Positions 33,266 through 41,942 of a stretch of 45,358 nucleotides of DNA are shown here, in pieces (the stretch's first letter is position 1; each line of letters starts with the position of its first letter). The notes beneath the pieces were generated by a model. It was given only the letters and a program-made list of their open reading frames with translations. It did not search any database and was not told the origin of the DNA. The position numbers and the translations under genes were made by a program. Origin of the DNA: JAVBNN01 sp031551525 (GTDB lineage Bacteria > Bacillota > Negativicutes > Acidaminococcales > JAISLQ01); NCBI GenBank assembly GCA_031551525.1, contig JAVBNN010000040.1, positions 1-45,358 of the forward strand, read 5' to 3'.

Positions 33266-34243
33266 TCAGCGACCGATTTTTCTTTGCGCAACGCCGGCCA
33301 TAAAGTGCAGCGCCAGCCAGGATGCGACATGCGAAGAAACTCCGTTCGGATCGTTGCCGGGATATAATTCGACAAAATCAAAGGCTTTAGCGCCTGCCTT
33401 GCCACAAGCGTTCAGCGCTACCGCCATCTCAAAGCTGGTCAATCCGCAAGGGTCCGGCGGACCGGCCGGGTTGTTGGCCACATCGAGGACATCCGAACAG
33501 ATAGTGATATATACTGCCTCAGTACCGTCAAAAGCAACATCTATCGCTTTTTGTACCGCCTGGTCTATGCCCATGCGTTTGACTTCAAGCGCGGTCAGCA
33601 CGGTCGCTCCAAACTGTTTGGCCGCCTTGAGGCCGCTCGGGTGGTTGCGCGGCCCGCGTATGCCAAAATGCACCATCTTGGTGGCGTCGACGTTTTCGTC
33701 TTCGTACAGCCGGTAAAAAGGCGAGCAACGGGCGTATTTATCTTCGCCGTGCATATATACGTTGTCCATATGGGCATCAAAGTGTATGACACCTATCCTG
33801 CCTTTGTGTTTCTTGGCAAACTCACCGATCAGTGGATAGGATATCGAATGGTCGCCGCCAAAAATAATAGGTATCTTGCCGTATTCCAGTATCTCTCCGA
33901 GCTTCGACCTCATCTGTCCAAAGGAAAAGTCATAATCTCCGTTTTTTACCGCAGTATCTCCATAGTCGCCGCCCGACATGTGGTCGAATATGTCTATGTC
34001 ATAGTCCGGGAAAAAACCGCCGTAACGCGCACTGGCCTGGCGGATGGTCTTGGTGGAAAGTTCACAGCCGGAAAAGCCGCCCCAAGTACATACTCCCTCC
34101 CAGGGTACGCCCATGACGACAAAGTCTTTGTCGGACAGTTCTTCCTTCTTTTCTATTTTCGGCAGACCGGCAAAAGTCGGCACGCCGCTGAATACTTCGG
34201 GGATCTTTCTTGAGGGTACGTAACAGATGGGTTTGTTTTCCAT
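33266..34243 (-). CDS. ureohydrolase (agmatinase/arginase) family protein with altered metal motif
   Basis: 325 residues. Family motifs: GGDHS with His132, HFDAHMD with Asp156, His158 and Asp160. In arginase and agmatinase the third motif is S-x-D-x-D-x-x-D-P and both first Asp residues hold the two manganese ions. Here it reads TICSDVLDVANNP: Cys249 (codon TGT) replaces the first Asp and the second (Asp251) is kept. The enzyme may bind one metal, another metal, or be another amidinohydrolase. The ATG at 34243 has AAGGTG upstream; the frame allows a GTG at 34255. Alone, with its own terminator; a long repeat lies before it. Confidence 0.82.
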   Translation of the reverse strand: MENKPICYVPSRKIPEVFSGVPTFAGLPKIEKKEELSDKDFVVMGVPWEGVCTWGGFSGCELSTKTIRQASARYGGFFPDYDIDIFDHMSGGDYGDTAVKNGDYDFSFGQMRSKLGEILEYGKIPIIFGGDHSISYPLIGEFAKKHKGRIGVIHFDAHMDNVYMHGEDKYARCSPFYRLYEDENVDATKMVHFGIRGPRNHPSGLKAAKQFGATVLTALEVKRMGIDQAVQKAIDVAFDGTEAVYITICSDVLDVANNPAGPPDPCGLTSFEMAVALNACGKAGAKAFDFVELYPGNDPNGVSSHVASWLALHFMAGVAQRKIGR

Positions 34244-34377
34244 TTCTTTTTTCACCTTCGTTTTATTTTTGCCGCCTGTTTAACCCTGTTAAAAGGCGGG
34301 ATATTAGCATGGATATTTGATAAACAGGTTGTTCTTCGTAGGGGCAAGCAGTGAATACGAAAAACATTTAATATACA

Positions 34378-34645
34378 ATCTTCGTCGTTCTCCAAGGGGA
34401 GCAGTATAGTGTCAGCCGCTACGCATTACGGAACGCAAATAGAAGTGCTTGCGCAGTTGCGCCAGAAAATCTGACTGTCTGAGTGTAGCGAGTTTCAGAT
34501 TTTCCAGCAACCAGCTTAGCAATTCTTTGCGCGGAGTACCGCGTACGGGGACACTATACACAGAAAAACATACCACGTAGCCGGAAAAGTGATACGGTTA
34601 GACACTACGCAAGCCATGTAGCAAAGCAAGTGTTTTTAAAGCCCT
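34378..34645 (+). repeat. structured intergenic repeat, copy A
   Basis: The core 34404-34559 is bounded by GTATAGTGTC and GACACTATAC (10-bp inverted ends). It is preceded by CTTCGTCGTTC and followed by a conserved tail GTAGCCGGAAAAGTGAT with AGACACTACGCA. Internal GAAAATCTGA and TCAGATTTTC form a hairpin. Shares ends and tail with copies at 41943-42178 and 42210-42624. No gene inside. It fills the 420-base gap between the ureohydrolase and nitroreductase genes. Confidence 0.7.
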
Positions 34646-34664
34646 TGCCACCCGGCGCTATCCC

Positions 34665-35402
34665 CTATTCCTGCAACAGGCCCTGTTTTTTAAAAAACGC
34701 GCCTACTTCATAGCGAGTCTTGGCCATAACCAGGCAACCGCTATGTTCAGACCAGCTATCTTTTTTTTCGCCGCCTGAGCGCTTTTCGTAATATTCGCTG
34801 ATCAACGCGTTATACTTGGCGATATATTCTTCGTCACGTGTTTCGTCGTAAAAGTCAGTCTTAAAGGCCACTTCTTTCGGAAGGCGCGGCTTAACGCCCG
34901 GCGAATCATCCGGCCAACCGATGCAGAGGGCAAACAGCGGAAAGACCATTCGGGGCAGTTTAAAGGCCGCCGCTACGCTCTCCACATCGTTTCTGATGCC
35001 GCCGACGAACACTCCGCCCAGCCCCATGCTCTCAGCCGCGGCCAACATGTTCTGGGCAGCCAGTGCCGCATCTATGGTGGCGTAGGTATAGCTTTCGGTA
35101 TTGCCGAGGACGCGCCTATCAAGGCCGGTGAAGTATTTTTCCGCCCGGTTAAGGTCACCGCAAAACAGCACCACTAGCGGCGCCGCCAGTACCCACGCCT
35201 GGCCGCCGGAGGCTTTATGGAGGGCCTGTCGCCCTTCATTTTTTGTCACTTCTATCATGGTATAGGACTGATAGTGGCTGGAAGTCGAAGCCATCTGCGC
35301 GCATTCTACCAGCGTGGCTACCAGTTCCCCGGCGACCGGTTTGTCTTTGTATTTTCTTATGGAAACATGCCTTTTTAACAACTCTGTCACTTGTTCCACC
35401 AT
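34665..35402 (-). CDS. NfsA-type NADPH nitroreductase / FMN oxidoreductase
   Basis: 245 residues. HVSIRKYKDKPV at the N-terminus binds FMN. QMASTSSHYQSYTMI, AAESMGLGGVFVGGIRN and PRLPKEVAFKTDFYDE are the family's cofactor and dimer segments. Family members reduce nitro compounds or quinones with NAD(P)H and often protect against disulfide or electrophile stress. GAGGTGG precedes the ATG. It begins 9 bases after the ATC-hydrolase-like gene, so it is the last gene of the liv operon. Confidence 0.9.
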   Translation of the reverse strand: MVEQVTELLKRHVSIRKYKDKPVAGELVATLVECAQMASTSSHYQSYTMIEVTKNEGRQALHKASGGQAWVLAAPLVVLFCGDLNRAEKYFTGLDRRVLGNTESYTYATIDAALAAQNMLAAAESMGLGGVFVGGIRNDVESVAAAFKLPRMVFPLFALCIGWPDDSPGVKPRLPKEVAFKTDFYDETRDEEYIAKYNALISEYYEKRSGGEKKDSWSEHSGCLVMAKTRYEVGAFFKKQGLLQE

Positions 35403-35411
35403 AGCACCACC

Positions 35412-35882
35412 TCATTTTTTTATGGCAAAGGTCATATGGCAACAGGGTTCGCCCTTCAAAAGATGCGTCAGTTCTTCGTGCCTTAGGTCGGGGTTGAAGC
35501 CGCGCGCGATCGAGCAGTCTATGTGATCGCAGTAGAGTCGACCCAATTCCTGGTCGCCGTCTTCAAGCCAAGCCGCTGCGAACGGGCACTCGTAAAACTT
35601 CTGGTCGATCAGGCCGCCCTCTTCATACGCCGTATCATAGACAAACAGATCGGAGCGCTCCATGTCGTAGTAAGGCAAATAGTTCTCGATGGTATTTGGC
35701 TTGCCGTCGGCCGCCGCGTTGGCCGCGATATGCCGCCCCCGCCGTTCGCCGAACTTCATCACGCCACGGCGCACCGCGTCTTCGCCCGCCCTGCCGAAGT
35801 CCTTTTTCACTTCCCGCGCCACGTCGGCAAACAGTTTAGCAAAAAGAGTATAAATGGAAACAGGTTTCAAGGTATCGGACAT
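35412..35882 (-). CDS. L-2-amino-thiazoline-4-carboxylate (ATC) hydrolase-like protein
   Basis: 156 residues. The C-terminal CDHIDCSIARGFNPDLRHEELTHLL and GEPCCHMTF match the conserved end of the ATC hydrolase family, with paired Cys and Asp/Glu residues. ATC hydrolase opens the thiazoline ring to N- or S-carbamoyl-cysteine on the way to L-cysteine. Other members have no shown activity, so the reaction here is an inference. GGAGGGG lies before the ATG. It lies 11 bases after livF and 9 before the nitroreductase: co-transcribed with an amino-acid ABC transporter. Confidence 0.8.
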   Translation of the reverse strand: MSDTLKPVSIYTLFAKLFADVAREVKKDFGRAGEDAVRRGVMKFGERRGRHIAANAAADGKPNTIENYLPYYDMERSDLFVYDTAYEEGGLIDQKFYECPFAAAWLEDGDQELGRLYCDHIDCSIARGFNPDLRHEELTHLLKGEPCCHMTFAIKK

Positions 35883-35893
35883 TTTTACCCCTC

Positions 35894-36622
35894 CTACAGG
35901 CCAAGATAAGCTTTTCTTATCTGGTCGTCTTTTTGCAGTACTTTGGACTCGCCTTCCATGGTTATCTCACCGGTTTCAAGCACATAGGCGCGTTTAGAGA
36001 GCAGCAGCGCCATGTGGGCGTTTTGTTCGACCAAGAGGATGGTCGTGTTGTTTTCCTTATTTATCCGCTTTATCACGCGGAATATATCTTCTACCACGAT
36101 AGGCGCAAGGCCCATGGAAGGTTCGTCGAGCAAAAGCAGCTTGGGCCGGGCCATGAGCGCCCGCCCGATAGCCAGCATCTGCTGTTCGCCGCCCGAGAGG
36201 GTGCCGCCGGCCTGCGCTTTGCGCTCCGCCAGGCGGGGGAATATGCCGTACACCATGTCAAGGTCATTTTTTATCTGCAAATCATCCGCGCGCAGATAAG
36301 CCCCCAGGCGCAGATTTTCCAGCACAGTCAGATTGGGGAACACGCCCCGCCCCTCCGGCACCTGTGATATCCCCATTGCCACCGTTTGATGCGCCGGACG
36401 GTTGGTTATGTCCTTGCCTTCAAATTTGACCGAACCGCCGCTCGCCTTCACCAGGCCGGAGATGCTCTTCAGCGTGGTGGTCTTGCCGGCGCCGTTCGCG
36501 CCAATGAGGGCGATGATCTCTCCCTCGGCGACGGTAAATGATATCCCTTTAAGAGCGGGAATGACGCCGTATTTTACTTCGAGATCCTGTACTTCTAGCA
36601 AACCTATCCCCTCACTCTTCAT
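35894..36622 (-). CDS. livF: branched-chain amino acid ABC transporter ATPase LivF
   Basis: About 242 residues. Walker A GANGAGKTT, signature LSGGEQQMLAIGRAL, Walker B LLLLDEPSMGLAP, switch His in LLVEQNAHMAL. The GVFPNLTV and QQMLAIGRALM stretches are LivF-specific. It energises uptake with LivG. The ATG at 36622 overlaps livG by 11 bases but has no ribosome site; a TTG at 36601 (MLEVQDLEVKYG) has GAGGGG 6 bases upstream and may be the true start. Confidence 0.95.
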   Translation of the reverse strand: MKSEGIGLLEVQDLEVKYGVIPALKGISFTVAEGEIIALIGANGAGKTTTLKSISGLVKASGGSVKFEGKDITNRPAHQTVAMGISQVPEGRGVFPNLTVLENLRLGAYLRADDLQIKNDLDMVYGIFPRLAERKAQAGGTLSGGEQQMLAIGRALMARPKLLLLDEPSMGLAPIVVEDIFRVIKRINKENNTTILLVEQNAHMALLLSKRAYVLETGEITMEGESKVLQKDDQIRKAYLGL

Positions 36623-37397
36623 CAAAGGTAAACGTCTCGCGTCCGAGATACGCTTCTATCACCTGCTGGTTGCTTTGTATATCGGTCGGCAGGCCTTCGG
36701 CGATCTTCTCACCGTGGTCGAGCACGATTATGTGGTGGGAAATATTCATAACGAACTTCATGTCGTGCTCAATGAGCAGTACATTTTTGCCCATTTCCCC
36801 GGTGATGTGGTAGATAAGCCTCGTCAGCTCGTCTTTTTCCGTTGAGTTCATCCCCGCTCCCGGCTCGTCAAGGAGCACCAGCTTCGGGTTTGTTGCCAGC
36901 GCCCGGCCGATTTCGAGGAGCCTCTGCTTTCCATACGGCAGGTTTTTCGCCAGTTCGGCGCGCTTTTCCTTGAGGCCGACCACTTCGAGGATGGCCTCGC
37001 ACTCCTCCACGATAGCGGCGCGGCGCTCCGAAAGCGCCCGTCCTCCCAGCACCGCCTCCGCCACTCCTTCACGGTTGCAGCCTTCGTGAGCCACCAGGAG
37101 GTTTTCAAGAGTAGTCATGGTGGAAAACAGGCGTATATTCTGAAAAGTGCGCGAGATACCCTTGGCTACCCGCTGATGCGGCTTGAGGCTGGTTATGTTC
37201 TCTTCGCAGAAAAATATCTCCCCGCTAGTCGGCTGGTACACCCCGGTCAACAGGTTGAAAAAGGTGGTCTTGCCCGCGCCGTTCGGCCCGATGAGCGAGA
37301 TGATGTCGCCCTCGTTTTGCACTATATTCACATTATTCACCGCCACCAGCCCGCCAAAGCGGATGGTCGCGTTTTTCACATTGAGTATTTCAGACAT
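36612..37397 (-). CDS. livG: branched-chain amino acid ABC transporter ATPase LivG
   Basis: 261 residues. Walker A GPNGAGKTT, Walker B LVLLDEPGAGMN, and LPYGKQRLLEIGRAL in place of the usual LSGGQ, as is normal for LivG. HDMKFVM carries the switch His. The C-terminal GLPTDIQSNQQVIEAYLG is the typical LivG tail. AAGGCGGAG is upstream of the ATG. 15 bases after livM. Confidence 0.96.
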   Translation of the reverse strand: MSEILNVKNATIRFGGLVAVNNVNIVQNEGDIISLIGPNGAGKTTFFNLLTGVYQPTSGEIFFCEENITSLKPHQRVAKGISRTFQNIRLFSTMTTLENLLVAHEGCNREGVAEAVLGGRALSERRAAIVEECEAILEVVGLKEKRAELAKNLPYGKQRLLEIGRALATNPKLVLLDEPGAGMNSTEKDELTRLIYHITGEMGKNVLLIEHDMKFVMNISHHIIVLDHGEKIAEGLPTDIQSNQQVIEAYLGRETFTFDEE

Positions 37398-37412
37398 ATC
37401 GTTTCTCCGCCT

Positions 37413-38351
37413 TTACTTATAGGTATTCAGCTGACGCTTTTCCGCGCCCCAAAAGCCGGACGGGCTGAAGATCATCATGAACACCATCAAAAAACCGAAT
37501 ATCAGCATACGGTAGCTGCTCAAGTCACGCAAGAGCTCTGGTATGAGCGTCAGCACCCCGGCGCCGATGATCGAGCCGGGTATGCTCCCCAGCCCGCCTA
37601 GTACCACCATAGCGAGAATAGTACAAGAGTCGTTATACACAAACGTATCCGGGCTGATAAAGGAGATGTAACTAGCATAAAAGCTGCCCGCCACCCCGGC
37701 GAACGCCGCCGAAATGACAAAAGCCAGTAATTTGTACTTTATCGGGTAGATGCCGATAGACTCTGCCGCGATCTCGTCAGCCTTGACCGTCTGCATGGCC
37801 ATGCCCACTCCGGAGTTGGTCAGGCGGCGCATGAAGAATATCGTGAACGCCACCAGTGCCATTATCAGGTAATAAAAAGACATGCGCGAAGAAAACTCAA
37901 AACCTAAAAACTCCGGCGATGGTATCCCCGGCAGGCCCATCGGCCCGCGGGTGAGTTCTGCCCAGTTGACAAGTATCAGGCGTATGATCTCGGCAAAACC
38001 CAGCGTAACGATAGCCAGGTAGTCGCCCTTGAGGCGCAGGGTAGGCAGCCCGAGGAGAAAGCCAAATAGTGCCGCCACACATGCGCTGGCAATCGAAGCC
38101 AGCCAAAAACTGACGCCGAAGTTGAGCATAAAGAGAGCCGCAGTGTAGGCCCCTATGCCGTAAAACGCCACATGCCCAAGCGACAGCTGCCCGGCAAAAC
38201 CGGTCACCAGATTGAGGCTGAGCGCAAGAATGATATAAAGACCTATGGAAATAAGGATATGCAAAAAGTATGTGTTGGTAATGAATAAAGGCAGTAACAG
38301 CGCCACGACGGCCAGCGCGGGGTAGCAGTATTTTCGTAGTCGTTCTTTCAC
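37413..38351 (-). CDS. livM: branched-chain amino acid ABC transporter permease LivM
   Basis: 312 residues with about 8-10 membrane segments. LALSLNLVTGFAGQLSLGHVAFYGIGAY is split over conserved helices, RLKGDYLAIVTLGFAEI and VVLGGLGSIPGSIIGA are hallmarks. The GTG at 38351 with GGGGGGA upstream is chosen; a longer frame to 38564 is an overlap with livH and has no site. Confidence 0.95.
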   Translation of the reverse strand: MKERLRKYCYPALAVVALLLPLFITNTYFLHILISIGLYIILALSLNLVTGFAGQLSLGHVAFYGIGAYTAALFMLNFGVSFWLASIASACVAALFGFLLGLPTLRLKGDYLAIVTLGFAEIIRLILVNWAELTRGPMGLPGIPSPEFLGFEFSSRMSFYYLIMALVAFTIFFMRRLTNSGVGMAMQTVKADEIAAESIGIYPIKYKLLAFVISAAFAGVAGSFYASYISFISPDTFVYNDSCTILAMVVLGGLGSIPGSIIGAGVLTLIPELLRDLSSYRMLIFGFLMVFMMIFSPSGFWGAEKRQLNTYK

Positions 38352-38364
38352 GCCGCGTCCCCCC

Positions 38365-39237
38365 TTATACCTTATCGATGCTCTTTTTACCGAGTATCCC
38401 CGAGGGACGGCAAATGAGCACAATGATAAGTATTCCGAAAGCAAAAGCGTCGCGGTAGCCGGAAGAGATATAGGCCGCGCCGAGGTTTTCCACCAGGCCG
38501 ATGACGAATCCCCCCAGCATGGCCCCCGGTATGCTGCCGATACCACCGAGAATGGCGGCGGCAAAGGCTTTAAGCCCAGCCGAGTAGCCCATCATGGGGT
38601 AGACCGCATCGTAATACACGCCGACAAAGATGCCCGCCACACAGGCCAGCGCAGAGCCGATACCAAAGGTAAATGAAATGATCCTGTCGGTATTTATGCC
38701 CATCAGCCGGGCGTTGTTTATACTATGCGAAGTGGCGCGCATGGCTACGCCTATCTTGGTCTTATTCACGATAAAGTACAAAAACACCATCAGCGCACAG
38801 GAAAGCGTGATGACCGCTATCTGGATATTGGAAAGCGTCACCGAGCCGAAGGTGTAAGTTTCTATGGCTATGCCCGAATCAAACGGATGCGTCTCCGTAC
38901 TCCAGATGATCTGGGCCAGGTTTTGCAGAAAAATGGACATACCCAGCGCGCTGATAAGTACGGCCAGCTTGTCCGCGACACGGATGGGCCGGTACGCCAG
39001 GCGCTCAATGGTAATGCCGATAACGGCGGTCGCAAGGGCCGCCATGGGAAAAGCCAGATAAAAGGGTATGTCCATCGTCCTCGTAAAAAACAGTCCGAGG
39101 AATGCCCCGATCATAAATACATCGCCGTGGGCGAAGTTAACTATGGAGAGTATGCCGTAGACCATCGTATAGCCGAGCGCTATGAGGGCGTATATGCCAC
39201 CGATAGCAAGGCCGTTTAGTAGTTGCTGTGTAAACAA
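38365..39237 (-). CDS. livH: branched-chain amino acid ABC transporter permease LivH
   Basis: 290 residues with about 8 membrane segments. LLNGLAIGGIYALIALGYTM at the N-terminus, GILSIVNFAHGDVFMIGA, RATSHSINNARLMGIN, and AAILGGIGSIPGAMLGG are LivH signatures. TTG at 39237 is preferred because GGGGGA lies 8 bases upstream; a GTG at 39255 extends the protein by six residues without a site. Separated from livK by a 308-base structured gap. Confidence 0.94.
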   Translation of the reverse strand: MFTQQLLNGLAIGGIYALIALGYTMVYGILSIVNFAHGDVFMIGAFLGLFFTRTMDIPFYLAFPMAALATAVIGITIERLAYRPIRVADKLAVLISALGMSIFLQNLAQIIWSTETHPFDSGIAIETYTFGSVTLSNIQIAVITLSCALMVFLYFIVNKTKIGVAMRATSHSINNARLMGINTDRIISFTFGIGSALACVAGIFVGVYYDAVYPMMGYSAGLKAFAAAILGGIGSIPGAMLGGFVIGLVENLGAAYISSGYRDAFAFGILIIVLICRPSGILGKKSIDKV

Positions 39238-39255
39238 ATTATTAATCCCCCACAC

Positions 39256-39563
39256 TCACTGACCGGCGATAAACGGGCGCCGCGCCGCTCGTCTTATTTT
39301 ATTAAGCAGGCATCCGCAGTTTTAGCTGCGTGATGATCGCTTAGTCCAGCGGACAAAGTCCGATGAACCTTTCCTAAAAGGAAACTCCTCAACTTGTGTA
39401 TCGGAGAAAGCGACCGCAGCAATGCTAAAACATTGTGCGCCTGCTTCTGCCTGCGCTAAAATACTCCTTGCGGCACGGCTCCTACCCATTTTTACCAGTC
39501 TGTCTGATTTAAAAGTTTCTGGGGAAGTTTTTCCCGTTAAAATTTTGCTGCAAGCGCATCGCG
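39256..39563. other. structured gap between livK and livH
   Basis: No gene. On the minus strand AAGCAGGC near 39445 pairs with GCCTGCTT near 39305. Inside are hairpins CAATG-TTTTAG-CATTG and CGCAG-CTAAAA-CTGCG, and GTCGCTT pairs with AAGCGAT. TTTCCTTTTAGGAAA forms an apical stem. The block AAGCGACCGCA ... TGCGCCTGCTT is similar to AAGCGACCGCA ... TGCGGCTGCTT at 42457-42496 in repeat copy C. It may modulate livHMGF relative to livK. Confidence 0.55.
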
Positions 39564-40712
39564 TTATTTTACTATCTGGAACTTGCCGTCTTTGATGACC
39601 ATCTTGAGCGGTTCTTTCATAACGTCGCCGTTAGCGTCGAAGGTATTGACGCCGGTCGCGCCTTTAAAGTCTTTTATCTTCGCCATGTAGTCGCGGATAG
39701 CTTTTCTGTCGGTACCGGCTTTGTCGATACTGTCAAGAACTATCCTCGCGGCGTCATAGCCGTAGGCGGCATAAGTCGCCGGGGACTGTTTGTATTTTTC
39801 CTTGTAAGCTTTGATAAAAGCCTGCGCTACCGGGTTGTCGGTGCCTTCATGGAAAAAGCCTATCAGCATCACGCCCTCGACGTCTTTTTTACCAAGATCG
39901 ATGAGCGCGTTGGAGTAGATAGCGTCAACACCCATGATCGGCGCTTTGAGGCCCATGTTGCGCGACTGTTTGGCGATAAGGGCAGTCTCGTTGTAGAGGC
40001 CGCCGACGAATATCATGTCAGGGCTCTGGGTTTTCACTTTAGTCAAAATAGCGCTGAAATCTTTCGTTTCGCCGGACAGATAAGAGTCGTTGCTGGTGAT
40101 AGTCGCGCCGAGTTTCTGCGCCTCTTTGACCATAACGTCCGACAGGCCCTTGCCGTAGTCGCTGTTTTCATAGATAATGGCTATTTTCTTGAATTTCAGG
40201 TCGTTGACCGCCCATTTGGCTACTACTTCACCCTGGAAAGCGTCGGTCGTGATGACGCGGAAAGTGTAGTCGCCGGCCTTGGTGACCGCAGGAGAACTCG
40301 AGCCCGGGGATATTTCGACCACGCCGGCCTTATTGTAGATAGGAGCGCCCGCGAGAGTTGCCGAGCTGTTGAAATGCCCGACCACCGCGAGAACACTCTT
40401 GTCTTCGGCCAGCTTGTTGGCCACGATGGCCGCTTCTTTCGGGTCGGTCTTGTCATCTTGCACTACCAGTTCCACTTTTTTGCCTTTGATGCCGCCTTTG
40501 GCGTTCACTTCGTCGATAGCGAGCTGCACGCCGTTCTTGATGCTTTCCCCGTCCTGGGCCGACGAGCCGGTCAAAGGCGCCGCAAGGCCGATCTTGATAG
40601 CGTCGGATTTCGCGGCGCCGCCGCCCCCTCCAGACGAGCCGCAGCCAGTAAGTGCCGTGGCTAAAGCCAGGGCACCAGCCGCCAGAAGTACGGTAAATCT
40701 CTTGGTTAACAT
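39564..40712 (-). CDS. livK: branched-chain amino acid ABC transporter substrate-binding lipoprotein LivK
   Basis: 382 residues. The lipobox LTGC is at about 20-23 after a signal peptide, then a Ser/Gly linker. The periplasmic-binding fold has IKIGLAAPLTGSSAQDGESI, VVGHFNSSATLAGAPIYNKAGV, EISPGSSSPAVT, FVGGLYNETALIAKQ and AYGYDAARIV, all typical of LivK/LivJ. The ATG at 40712 with AAGGGGGA upstream; the frame upstream lacks a site. First gene of livKHMGF. The bound ligand (Leu/Ile/Val or another compound) is not deducible. Confidence 0.96.
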   Translation of the reverse strand: MLTKRFTVLLAAGALALATALTGCGSSGGGGGAAKSDAIKIGLAAPLTGSSAQDGESIKNGVQLAIDEVNAKGGIKGKKVELVVQDDKTDPKEAAIVANKLAEDKSVLAVVGHFNSSATLAGAPIYNKAGVVEISPGSSSPAVTKAGDYTFRVITTDAFQGEVVAKWAVNDLKFKKIAIIYENSDYGKGLSDVMVKEAQKLGATITSNDSYLSGETKDFSAILTKVKTQSPDMIFVGGLYNETALIAKQSRNMGLKAPIMGVDAIYSNALIDLGKKDVEGVMLIGFFHEGTDNPVAQAFIKAYKEKYKQSPATYAAYGYDAARIVLDSIDKAGTDRKAIRDYMAKIKDFKGATGVNTFDANGDVMKEPLKMVIKDGKFQIVK

Positions 40713-40828
40713 CCGTCCATTCCCCCTTGAATTACTTATTTCCAGCAGCGGCGCGAGCGCCATACTGCAAAAAACCTGTTGACTCACCCGGGAAATTACT
40801 ATATCATTTAGAGTAAATATTCAAAACG

Positions 40829-40855
40829 ATAATGTAGTTCACTAAACTATATTAT
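40829..40855. promoter_or_regulatory. candidate IclR operator between livK and iclR
   Basis: ATAATGTAGTT and AACTATATTAT form an 11-bp dyad with one mismatch and a 5-base spacer. It lies just upstream of a livK -35 candidate (TTGAAT, 40824-40819) and 194 bases before the IclR start. The rest of 40713-41048 is AT-rich and holds no gene. Confidence 0.45.
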
Positions 40856-41048
40856 CTTTCACTGCCTTTTTTATACCATGTCCGCCTAACGCCTGTCAAG
40901 AAGTTAATTCTGTTTTGCTGTAAATATATCCGCTGGCGGGAAAAGTGGCACAAATACATTTTAAGCATTTTAATTCTATTATTTAGCATTTATATACGTA
41001 AGTGAAAAGTTAAAACCATTACATTCTTAACAAAAACGGGGGTATACC

Positions 41049-41831
41049 ATGAAAAAAACTGTCCGCCTTATACAATCAGTGCAAAGAGCCATCGACATCA
41101 TCAACTGTTTTGACGCCGGTAAAAACTTCCAGCTCACTCTCCCCGAGATCAGCGCCCTTCTCGACCTCAATATAAACACCACGCGCGGCCTCATCAACAC
41201 TCTCGTGGCCAACGGCTTTGTAGAGCACGACGCGGAAAAGAACCTCTACCAGCTCGGCCTCGTCTACATCACCAAAGCCGACCTCGTCAACAGCCACCAG
41301 ATGGAGAGCATACGCGCCTTTGCCCGTCCCTACCTAGACGATATCGCGCAAAAATACGAAGTCAGCGCCCGCCTCCAGCTAGTCTCCAACAACAGCATCT
41401 TCACCGTCGAGACCGTCAACCCGGACGACGCCCACTACATCATCTTCACCAAGATGTACCAGGCATTCCCCCTCTACGCCACCGCCTCCGGCAAGCTCTT
41501 TCTGCGCTATCTGCCCGAAGAAACCCGCGACGCCCTCTTTAAAAGGATAGACTTTAAAAGCTTCACCCCGCACACCATCGTCGACACCAAAACCCTTCTA
41601 AAAGCTCTCGCTAAAATCGCCACAGACGGCTACTCCACCGAAAACGAAGAAATAGGCCGGGGCGTCAGCGGCATCGCCGTGCCCATCATCACCTCGAGCG
41701 GCAACCTCTTCGGCACCATCAGCATCACCGCCTTCAGTTCCATCATAAAGAGCATCCCCCAGGAAGCCATGGCCGACATGTACCGCTGCGCCCACATCAT
41801 AGCCAGAAGAGTCGACCCCAACGCACAGTAG
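41049..41831 (+). CDS. IclR-family transcriptional regulator
   Basis: 260 residues. The N-terminal winged helix-turn-helix (about 8-65) has LTLPEISALLDLNINTTRGLINTLVANGFVEHD. The C-terminal IclR effector domain has YATASGKLFLRYLP and GYSTENEEIGRGVSGIAVPI, with the typical E-E-x-x-x-G-V ligand region. GGGGGTA precedes the ATG. It diverges from livK, so regulation of the liv operon and of itself is likely (inference). The ligand is unknown. Its AT-poor C-rich codon use is similar to neighbours. Confidence 0.92.
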   Translation: MKKTVRLIQSVQRAIDIINCFDAGKNFQLTLPEISALLDLNINTTRGLINTLVANGFVEHDAEKNLYQLGLVYITKADLVNSHQMESIRAFARPYLDDIAQKYEVSARLQLVSNNSIFTVETVNPDDAHYIIFTKMYQAFPLYATASGKLFLRYLPEETRDALFKRIDFKSFTPHTIVDTKTLLKALAKIATDGYSTENEEIGRGVSGIAVPIITSSGNLFGTISITAFSSIIKSIPQEAMADMYRCAHIIARRVDPNAQ

Positions 41832-41892
41832 GGGCCGGCGCGGGCGGGCGCATACCCTGTATCCCGCATTTTTCCGCATACCGCATACCACT

Positions 41893-41922
41893 ACAAGCGG
41901 AGCGCCGTTGTGCTCCGCTTGT
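41893..41922 (+). terminator. weak terminator after the IclR gene
   Basis: ACAAGCGGAGC and GCTCCGCTTGT pair perfectly around 8 bases, but only a short T-rich stretch (ACTATTTCCC) follows. Confidence 0.55.
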
Positions 41923-41942
41923 ACTATTTCCCAAATAATTAT

